Below are positions 5,903 through 11,257 of a stretch of 11,257 nucleotides of DNA, piece after piece (the first letter of the stretch is position 1; each line of letters opens with the position of its first letter). The notes beneath the pieces were generated by a model. It did not search any database, was not told the origin of the DNA, and saw only the letters and a program-made list of their open reading frames with translations. The translations under genes were made by a program, and so were the position numbers. The stretch is from an uncultured Planctomycetaceae bacterium (lineage in GTDB: Bacteria > Planctomycetota > Planctomycetia > Pirellulales > UBA1268): contig CAJBSQ010000786.1 in assembly GCA_903958265.1 (NCBI GenBank), positions 1-11,257 of the forward strand, written 5' to 3'.

Positions 5903-7786
5903 ATGGCCGACAGGAAATCGACCGCCCCCGCGTCATCTGGATCTCGCCAGTCGGCCGTACCGCCTTCGGTCTGGTTTGACCGGATTGATGGGATCGTCGT
6001 GGCGGGGTTGCTTGCTCTGGTGACCGTGGCCTGGTGCTGGGCGAACGGAAAGTGGACGCCGGCGGCGTGGTCGGAGCCGACGGCCTACCTCGAGCCAGAC
6101 AAGTGCGATGTTGTCCACGCGCTGGCGATGATGAAGGCGGCAGGTGATGGCCAGTTCGTGCCGCTGGCGTGGAAGAACGTGGCAGAACTCGGTGCACCCC
6201 ACACGGGCAACTGGAACGACTGGCCCCTGCTCGAGGAGATGCAGGTGCTTCTCTTCGCGGGGCTGGCGAAGATCTTCGGCCTCTACGGCGGCCTGAATGT
6301 TGGCATGCTGCTCGGTCACTGGCTGGCGGCCGGCACCTTCTACGCCGTGGCGCGATTTCTGGGATGTCTGCGGTCGTGGGCCTTCATCGGCGGGCTTGCC
6401 TACGGCCTCGCCCCCTTCCTGTTCGCCCAGTCGCCGCATCACATCACCACCGAATACGTCTGGCATGTGCCGCTGTTCCTGTTGGTCTGGCAGTGGGTCT
6501 CGACCGATCCGGGGCTGGAGTGGGGGAGCCGGCGGTTCTGGTTCGCCGTCGCGGTCGGCGGGCTGACGGGCCTGCAGAGTCCCTACTTCACCAACATCCT
6601 CTGCCAGCTCACGCTGCTCGGTGCGGCGGCCCGTGCCTGGCGGCTGCGGTCGCTGGCCTCGCTCAAGCCCGCCCTCGCCGTGATCGCCGCCGCGGCCGTC
6701 GCGTTCGCGGTGATGAACATGGATACCTGGACGTACCGCCTGGCCAACGGCCCCAACCAGGGAGCACTCGTCAGGGAATACAAGTGGCTGGAGATCTACG
6801 GCCTCAAGCTGGTCGATCTGGTCGTGCCCCCGGTTACGCATCACTCGGCGGCGCTCGCACAGTTTGCCGCGGCCCATCGGGCCGGGGCACCGCTGCTCGA
6901 CGAGGGCTCGTACCTGGGGATCGTAGGGATCGCGGCACTGGCCCTACTGGTAGTGACGGCGGCCCGCAACGCGGCCGACCGCCGGGGCGAGTCGCTGCCG
7001 GCGGCCGCCTGGCAGGTGCTCTGGATCGTGATCTGTTTCACCACCGGCGGCCTGAATGCCATTCTCGGCGCCTTCGGTTTCACGCTGTTTCGCACGGGCT
7101 GCCGCTACAGCATCGTGATCCTTGCCATCGCGTTGATGTATGCGGCGGAGTGGCTCTCGGGCCGGCAGCGGCAGGCCGAGGCGAAGATGCCGGCCGACAC
7201 CCTCCGGATCGGTGTGCTCACCGCAGTCGTCGGCCTCTGCCTGCTCATCCTCTGGGATCAGGTGCCACGGGCGCCGACGGCCGAACAGACGGCGACGATC
7301 GCCCGTCAGGTCGAGGCCGACCGGGCGTTCGTCGGGGAGATGGAATCCGTGCTTCCCGAGGGGGCGATGGTTTTCCAGCTGCCTGTGATGGACTTCCCCG
7401 AGTCGCCGCTGCCTGGGATCTCCTCGTACGACCACTTCCGGCCCTACCTTTACAGCCGGAGCCTCCGCTACTCGTTCGGCTCGATGAAGGGCCGGCCGCG
7501 GGAGGAGTGGCAGAAGGCGGTCCAGCAGAAACTCGTCGAGGGGGCGGTTGTCGATCAGCAGGCACAGAAGATCCGCTTCAACATCGCCAACGTGAACAAG
7601 GCGGTCGATGAGATCCAGAAACGGGGCTTCGCGGCGCTCTACGTCAACCGAAATGGGTTCCCCGACCGCGGCAAGGGGCTCTTCGAGGCCCTTGCGGAAC
7701 TCGGCTTCGACGCGCCGCCGATCAACAGCCTGCTCGGTGACCTCTCGTGCCTGCCCCTCGGGAAGCCTCCGCCGGCGGGGAACTGA
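5903..7786 (+). CDS. Polytopic membrane protein, probable GT-C-type glycosyltransferase
   Basis: The protein has 627 residues from the ATG at 5903. The frame is open further upstream to 5723, but that would overlap the divergent HAD gene and its start, so the shorter form is chosen. A first transmembrane helix lies at about 30-47. It is followed by a long loop rich in acidic and aromatic residues: LEPDKCD at 63-69 and GNWNDWPLLEE at 102-112. Many hydrophobic segments follow up to about residue 470, then a soluble C-terminal domain of about 150 residues with GAMVFQLPVMDFPES and YDHFRPYLYSRSLRYSF stretches. An early extracytoplasmic loop with acidic residues followed by many helices is the layout of GT-C enzymes that use polyprenyl-phosphate sugars. 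I do not recognise an exact family. It begins a new plus-strand unit and is followed by an inverted repeat. Confidence 0.75.
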   Translation: MADRKSTAPASSGSRQSAVPPSVWFDRIDGIVVAGLLALVTVAWCWANGKWTPAAWSEPTAYLEPDKCDVVHALAMMKAAGDGQFVPLAWKNVAELGAPHTGNWNDWPLLEEMQVLLFAGLAKIFGLYGGLNVGMLLGHWLAAGTFYAVARFLGCLRSWAFIGGLAYGLAPFLFAQSPHHITTEYVWHVPLFLLVWQWVSTDPGLEWGSRRFWFAVAVGGLTGLQSPYFTNILCQLTLLGAAARAWRLRSLASLKPALAVIAAAAVAFAVMNMDTWTYRLANGPNQGALVREYKWLEIYGLKLVDLVVPPVTHHSAALAQFAAAHRAGAPLLDEGSYLGIVGIAALALLVVTAARNAADRRGESLPAAAWQVLWIVICFTTGGLNAILGAFGFTLFRTGCRYSIVILAIALMYAAEWLSGRQRQAEAKMPADTLRIGVLTAVVGLCLLILWDQVPRAPTAEQTATIARQVEADRAFVGEMESVLPEGAMVFQLPVMDFPESPLPGISSYDHFRPYLYSRSLRYSFGSMKGRPREEWQKAVQQKLVEGAVVDQQAQKIRFNIANVNKAVDEIQKRGFAALYVNRNGFPDRGKGLFEALAELGFDAPPINSLLGDLSCLPLGKPPPAGN

Positions 7787-7802
7787 GTCGTAGGCCCCGT
7801 CC

Positions 7803-7859
7803 AGCTTCGCGAGGCTGTGATGCCCCTGGCAGCACGCCGGCGGTGTGCTCCGCGAAGCT
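7803..7859. repeat. Nested inverted repeat downstream of the membrane protein gene
   Basis: The outer arms AGCTTCGCG (7803-7811) and CGCGAAGCT (7851-7859) are a perfect 9-bp inverted repeat. Inside them, AGCACGCC (7831-7838) and GGTGTGCT (7842-7849) form an 8-bp stem with one G-U pair and a 3-base loop. The left outer arm can alternatively form a local stem, CAGCTT with AGGCTG (7802-7817), so two mutually exclusive folds exist. It begins 17 bases after the stop at 7786 and ends 21 bases before the -35 box of the next gene. No T-run follows, so it may be a terminator of unusual type, an mRNA-stabilising structure or a protein-binding site. Confidence 0.55.
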
Positions 7860-7880
7860 CACGCCAGCTCGAATCCCGGC

Positions 7881-7909
7881 TTGACAAAGAGTGTACATGC
7901 GTATATGCT
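7881..7909 (+). promoter_or_regulatory. Sigma70-type promoter for the coiled-coil PD-(D/E)XK-like gene
   Basis: A perfect TTGACA (7881-7886) is followed by a 17-base spacer and TATGCT (7904-7909), which matches 4 of 6 positions of the -10 consensus. Transcription would start near 7916, giving a leader of about 68 bases. An AAGGAAGGA at 7968-7976 then lies 7 bases before the ATG at 7984. This is the best promoter and ribosome site seen in the window. Confidence 0.7.
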
Positions 7910-7983
7910 TTGCGCGCTGTGGTTGCCGGCGGGCTCGAGGCCGGCGAAAATGATTCGGGCCTCTCCGAAGGAAGGATTCACGC

Positions 7984-8703
7984 ATGCTCACCTCGCTCGA
8001 CGACATCAAGCGACACCTCCAGCCCGGTTTCACGCAGCAGCAGACCGATCTGCTTGCCACCTGCATCTACGAGTCGTACGAGCCGCTCGTGACGAAGCGC
8101 GAGATGACCGAACTGCGGTGCGGGATTCAGGATCTCGTGGATGTTCAGAAGCGGATGGAAGTGCGGATGGAACGGCTGACCGCTTCCCAGGAGCGGACGG
8201 ACGAGCGGCTTGAGCGGCTCACCGCCTCTCATGAGGAAATCCGCGATGAGATCAAAGACCTTGTGCAGGTGACGAAAACACTCGTGTGGGGCCAGAACGA
8301 CCTGCGGAAACAACTCGGTGGTATTGCCGACTCCGTCGGCCAAGGTCTCGAGGCCTATGCCATGGAGCGGATCCCGCGGATCCTCGAGCAGCGATGTGGA
8401 TTCGTCGTGGAGTCGGCCGCCCCGGAAACGATCGGGCCGATCGGAAACAAATCGGAGATCGATGTCGTCTGCCGGGGCACACTCGACGGCCGACCGGTGG
8501 CCGTGCTCTGCGAAGTGAAGACGAACATCACCGAAACGGAGGTGCGGGAGTTTCTCGCGACCGCCGATCGGGTGCGGGCCGCCGCAGGTGTGGACGACGT
8601 GCGAATCCTGTTTTTCGGCTATCGCTCTGGTGAGGCCGCCCAGAAGCTGATCGCGGAAAATAGCTGCTGGCTGGCGTTTCCGCGGGGGCTGATTGTTTCC
8701 TGA
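7984..8703 (+). CDS. Coiled-coil protein with C-terminal PD-(D/E)XK nuclease-like domain (DUF3782-like)
   Basis: The protein has 239 residues. The N-terminal part (about 1-40) is helical. Residues about 40-110 are charged with heptad-like spacing, including a 14-residue repeat: ERLTASQERTDERL at 63-76 and ERLTASHEEIRDEI at 77-90. This predicts a coiled coil and hence oligomerisation. The C-terminal domain has EIDVV with Asp160 and LCEVKTN with Glu177 and Lys179, the D...ExK active-site pattern of the PD-(D/E)XK superfamily. Glu123 or Glu128 in the preceding helix could be the additional acidic residue. Coiled coil plus such a domain resembles the DUF3782 group, often multicopy in genomes and of unproven activity. 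It has its own consensus promoter and strong Shine-Dalgarno, and is probably monocistronic. Nothing ties it to the glycan genes except position. A DNA-binding or cleaving role is possible but untested. Confidence 0.8.
   Translation: MLTSLDDIKRHLQPGFTQQQTDLLATCIYESYEPLVTKREMTELRCGIQDLVDVQKRMEVRMERLTASQERTDERLERLTASHEEIRDEIKDLVQVTKTLVWGQNDLRKQLGGIADSVGQGLEAYAMERIPRILEQRCGFVVESAAPETIGPIGNKSEIDVVCRGTLDGRPVAVLCEVKTNITETEVREFLATADRVRAAAGVDDVRILFFGYRSGEAAQKLIAENSCWLAFPRGLIVS
8170..8253 (+). repeat. Two tandem 42-base copies encoding a 14-residue coiled-coil repeat
   Basis: Copy one covers 8170-8211 and copy two 8212-8253, in frame with the coiled-coil gene. Both encode an ERLTAS(Q/H)E start, and the first 18 bases differ only at a few, mostly third, codon positions. 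The length of two heptads keeps the coiled-coil register, which suggests an internal duplication that lengthened the coil. Confidence 0.6.
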
Positions 8704-8843
8704 CGGCGTGCCGGGATGCTGTCGATGACGGGGCGACCGGGCTCATGACACACGACGGCACCTTCGTGCAGGTGACGGCCTTGGTCGTGAAGGATCCGAG
8801 GGCCACGAAGTGATACGCTCCTCGGCGTCTTCGTCTTTCGGGC

Positions 8844-10472
8844 ATGCGGCAGAGTGAAAACATGCGGTCCGGCGACCACAACCACGATCCTGACCACGAC
8901 CACGACCATGACCATGATCGGTATCGAGGAGTCGGCGTCCGGCAGGCCGCGATTCTCGTCGCCATCACGCTGGCAGTGTTCTCCGCGACGCTCTCCGCTG
9001 ACTTCGTCTACGACGCGCGGCTGCAGATCCTCACCGATCCCTTCCTGCACGATCCGGGGAACTGGCTCGACGTGGTCACGTTCAGGGTGCTGTGCCGCGA
9101 CGTGCTCGACTTCAACCGGCCGGTGCACCTCGCGTCGCTGATGCTCGACGCGGCGGTCTGGGGACGGGAACCCTTTGGGTATCACCTGACGAGCATCCTC
9201 TTGCATGCCGCCAACGTGGTGCTCCTCTGGCTGCTGGTGAGAGACGTGCTCGCACAGGGCAGGGGGGCGGGGGCGACGCCGCAGGCGATCGTACCGATGC
9301 TCGCGGCCCTCGCCTTCGCCGTCCATCCGGTCGTCGTGGAGGCCGTCTGCGAACCGACGTTTCGAGAGGATCTCCTGGCCGCGGCATTCACGCTCACGGC
9401 GGTGGTCCTCGCCGGCCGGCATGCCGCGTCGCCGGCTGGTGACTTCCGCCGGGCCTTCGGGTGCGCCGCCTGCTGCCTGCTGGCCGTGGCCAGCAAGGAG
9501 TCGGGGGTCGCCGCGCCGTTCGTGCTGGCGGCCTACCGCGGCCTCTTTCATCGAGGTGACCGGAGCCGCTTCTGGACGGTTGCGATCGGCGGCGGCCTCG
9601 TCGCCGTGATGGCCTTTCTCGCCGCTCGGTTCCTGCTCGAGCCGTCGCCCTCACGGATTTTCGAGGCGCGGCCTGAGTATCCCGGGGGGTCGCTCTGGGA
9701 GGCCGTGAAGATCGAGCCCCGCATCCTGGCGCTCTATGCCCAGCTGATCGTGTGCCCGATGAACCTCTGCGCCGACTACGGTGGCATCTCAGTGGGGCAC
9801 CTGCCGCTGTGGGCGGCGCTGGTCGTGCTGACGGTGCTGGCCGTCTTCGCCGCGATCGCCGCCTGGCGGGATCAGCGGATTGCATTCGGGCTGGCACTCG
9901 TGCTCGTGCCACTGCTTCCCGTGTCGAACCTGGTGCCAATCTACCGGGCCGCGGCCGACCGGTATCTCTACCTGCCGCTCGCCGGCGTGGCCTGCATCGC
10001 CGCCTGCCTGCTCGACTCCGCCTGGGTGAACGCGCGGGAGTCTCGCCGGCAGACGGTGGTCGTGGCGGCGATTCTCGTGATCGTGGCGCTGGCGCTGGCC
10101 TGCGTCGGCCGGCAGGCGGTGTGGTCGACCCAGCTCGCGCTCTGGGAAGACACCCACGCCCGCAACCCCGCGTCGTTCAACGGCGCCAACGGGCTCTCGG
10201 GGGCGCTGCGGGAGGCGGGCCGGGCCGATGAGGCGATCGCCATGGGCCGTCGGGCGGTGGAGCTTTCATCGGGCCAGCGGGGCGACGCCTGGATGACGCT
10301 CGCGCTGGCCCTCGATGCGGCCGGGCTGACGGCCGATGCCGATGCCGCTGCCGCCAAGGCCGTGGAGCTCGACGCCCGGCTGACCGACCCGGACGGCCGC
10401 GTGGCGGCGCTGGCGATGGAGATCGGTGAGGCAGAAGGCGTGAAGCGAATCCTGGCGCGGCGAGGCCCGTAA
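8844..10472 (+). CDS. TMTC-like GT-C membrane protein with C-terminal TPRs and His/Asp-rich N-tail
   Basis: The protein has 542 residues from the ATG at 8844; an ATG at 8862 is an equally plausible start, as neither has a good Shine-Dalgarno. Residues 11-25 are a near-alternating His/Asp tail. After a first transmembrane helix (about 34-52), motifs follow the TMTC family of O-mannosyltransferases: DFVYDARL at 53-60, NRPVHLASL at 91-99, GYHLTSILLHAAN at 112-124, AVHPVVVEAV at 159-168, a FREDLL at 173-178, SKESG at 217-221, and a later LPVSNLVPIYRAAADRYLYLP stretch. The C-terminal 100 residues contain about two TPR-like helical pairs. Characterised TMTC proteins transfer mannose from a polyprenyl/dolichyl phosphate to proteins in the extracytoplasmic space. 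Bacterial members are mostly uncharacterised. The usual acidic pair near the first loop is DA here. The gene is preceded by a 140-base gap without a convincing promoter. Confidence 0.82.
   Translation: MRQSENMRSGDHNHDPDHDHDHDHDRYRGVGVRQAAILVAITLAVFSATLSADFVYDARLQILTDPFLHDPGNWLDVVTFRVLCRDVLDFNRPVHLASLMLDAAVWGREPFGYHLTSILLHAANVVLLWLLVRDVLAQGRGAGATPQAIVPMLAALAFAVHPVVVEAVCEPTFREDLLAAAFTLTAVVLAGRHAASPAGDFRRAFGCAACCLLAVASKESGVAAPFVLAAYRGLFHRGDRSRFWTVAIGGGLVAVMAFLAARFLLEPSPSRIFEARPEYPGGSLWEAVKIEPRILALYAQLIVCPMNLCADYGGISVGHLPLWAALVVLTVLAVFAAIAAWRDQRIAFGLALVLVPLLPVSNLVPIYRAAADRYLYLPLAGVACIAACLLDSAWVNARESRRQTVVVAAILVIVALALACVGRQAVWSTQLALWEDTHARNPASFNGANGLSGALREAGRADEAIAMGRRAVELSSGQRGDAWMTLALALDAAGLTADADAAAAKAVELDARLTDPDGRVAALAMEIGEAEGVKRILARRGP
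8874..8918 (+). repeat. His/Asp codon repeat tract
   Basis: Fifteen codons read DHNHDPDHDHDHDHD, encoded by alternating GAC/GAT and CAC/CAT codons. The mixture of synonymous codons in the later units suggests the tract is not a very recent slippage product. The tract would sit on the cytoplasmic side, before the first membrane helix, and could bind divalent metal ions. Confidence 0.7.
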
Positions 10473-10492
10473 AAGCCACGCGCCGTGAGCCA

Positions 10493-11257
10493 TTACCCCA
10501 GCCATGTCTGGCGGGCGAGCTTCACGAGGTCGCCGATGCTGCGGCGAGTCTCCGCGAAGTCGGCCTTGCTCGAACCGTGCGTGCGGTCGGTGAAGGTGAT
10601 CGGCACCTCGACGATCCGCGCACCGGCCCGATGCAGCCGCCAGAGAAGATCCTCCTGAAAGGCGTAGCCCTTCGACTCCGGGGGCTCGATCCGATCAAGC
10701 ATCGCGAGCCGGATGGCCCGGAAGCCGCCGGAGGCGTCGCGAACCGGCACGCAGAGCACCCAGCGCGTAAACCAGCAGACCAGGCGGCTGGCGATCTCGC
10801 GGGAGAGCGGCCAGCCCACGGTTTTTCCGCCGGGCACGCGGCGGGAACCGATCGCGAGGTCGGCGGGCCTGCCACCGGGCGGATCCATCGCGGCCAGCAA
10901 CCGGGGGATGTCGTCGGGATCATGGCTCATGTCGGCGTCCATGTAGACGGCGATCTCAAACCCGTGGCGGCGGGCCTCGCGGAGTCCCTCGAGGATCGCG
11001 CTGCCGAGGCCGCGGCGGCCGCGGCGGACGAGCACGTGCAGTCGCGGTTCACCAACCGCCCGCTCCAGGGCAATGCGGCCCGTGCCGTCGGGCGAGTCGT
11101 CGTCGACGACGAGCATGTGCAGGTCGTCGCGGGCGGCGAGCACCCGGTCGATCAGCGCGGAGATGTTCTCCCGCTCGTTGTAGGTCGAGGCATTGACGAT
11201 GAACCGGCCCGGGGCCCACGGCTCGGGAGAGCGGAGGTCGCCGCCTGGAGCGTCATC
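10493..11257 (-). CDS. Polyprenyl-phosphate-mannose synthase-like GT2 (DPM1 family), 5' end outside window
   Basis: The frame stays open from the TAA at 10495-10493 to the right edge, so the gene is truncated. The GTG at 11143 is not the start, because the upstream codons encode RFIVNASTYNERENI, the conserved N-terminus of this family. Further motifs are LVVDDDSPDGTG, YMDADMSHDPDDIP (DXD metal site DAD), SRRVPGG, GYAFQEDLLWRL, and EVPITFTDRTHGSSKAD, the classic acceptor-side signature of dolichyl-phosphate-mannose synthases. No C-terminal transmembrane helix is present, as in single-domain soluble or peripheral DPM1-type enzymes. Known members transfer mannose or glucose from GDP-Man or UDP-Glc to a polyprenyl phosphate at the cytoplasmic membrane face. 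It converges on the TMTC-like gene with only 20 bases between stops. It could supply the lipid-linked donor that TMTC-type transferases use, which is an inference from the families. Confidence 0.88.
   Translation of the reverse strand, partial: DDAPGGDLRSPEPWAPGRFIVNASTYNERENISALIDRVLAARDDLHMLVVDDDSPDGTGRIALERAVGEPRLHVLVRRGRRGLGSAILEGLREARRHGFEIAVYMDADMSHDPDDIPRLLAAMDPPGGRPADLAIGSRRVPGGKTVGWPLSREIASRLVCWFTRWVLCVPVRDASGGFRAIRLAMLDRIEPPESKGYAFQEDLLWRLHRAGARIVEVPITFTDRTHGSSKADFAETRRSIGDLVKLARQTWLG

Noticed and set aside
4686..6197. A 503-codon open frame on the minus strand
   Set aside because: It spans lhgO, the HAD gene in another frame and the start of the membrane protein gene. Its translation is rich in Arg, Ser and Pro with no recognisable motif, as expected for an antisense shadow in high-GC DNA.
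6169..7611. A 480-codon open frame on the plus strand
   Set aside because: It lies wholly inside the membrane protein gene in another frame. The product is Arg/Gly/Ala-rich without family motifs.
8704..8843. Search for a promoter or small gene before the TMTC-like gene
   Set aside because: A TGATACGCT at 8811-8819 resembles an extended -10 only weakly, and no -35 at proper spacing was found. No small frame with a ribosome site stood out.
8528..8968. Minus-strand frame with an SWSWSWS repeat
   Set aside because: The repeat is the reverse reading of the His/Asp codon tract in the TMTC-like gene, and no other protein features are visible.
11141..11143. GTG as start of the right-edge glycosyltransferase
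   Set aside because: In-frame codons upstream to the window edge encode the conserved N-terminal strand and TYNERENI motif, so the true start lies outside the window.

Overview
The window is a high-GC bacterial chromosome segment dominated by cell-surface glycan genes. Gene density, short intergenic gaps, frequent GTG/TTG alternatives and the mixture of families (TMTC-like GT-C protein with TPRs, membrane-bound winged-helix proteins, coiled-coil PD-(D/E)XK-like protein) would suit a planctomycete or a similar high-GC environmental bacterium. That is an inference, because no rRNA or other marker gene is present. No tRNA, rRNA, CRISPR array, insertion sequence or phage gene was seen.

Region 1 (1-5187, plus strand) looks like one operon of six genes with gaps of 48 bases or less and two start/stop overlaps. 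The order is an RmlD-like NDP-sugar reductase/epimerase (cut by the left edge), a three-domain sugar C-methyltransferase-type SAM enzyme, two small membrane proteins that both carry a C-terminal winged-helix-like domain and look like diverged tandem paralogs, a family 2 glycosyltransferase, and an LhgO-type FAD oxidase. The first two genes would tailor a nucleotide sugar and the GT2 would transfer a sugar. The two membrane winged-helix proteins are the least explained part and are translationally coupled to the GT2.

Region 2 (5243-7786) holds a GmhB-like HAD phosphatase on the minus strand, without the usual zinc-binding cysteines, which converges on lhgO. Divergent from it is a 627-residue polytopic membrane protein, probably a GT-C-type sugar transferase. 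It is followed by a nested inverted repeat (7803-7859) and a good sigma70-type promoter (TTGACA, 17-base spacer, TATGCT).

Region 3 (7984-8703) is a single gene for a coiled-coil protein with a C-terminal PD-(D/E)XK-like domain, driven by that promoter. Region 4 (8844-10472) encodes a TMTC-like membrane protein with C-terminal TPRs and an unusual His/Asp-rich N-terminal tail. Region 5 (10493-11257, minus strand) is a polyprenyl-phosphate-mannose synthase-like GT2 that runs off the right edge. It could supply the lipid-linked sugar donor that GT-C enzymes such as the two membrane proteins in this window normally use.
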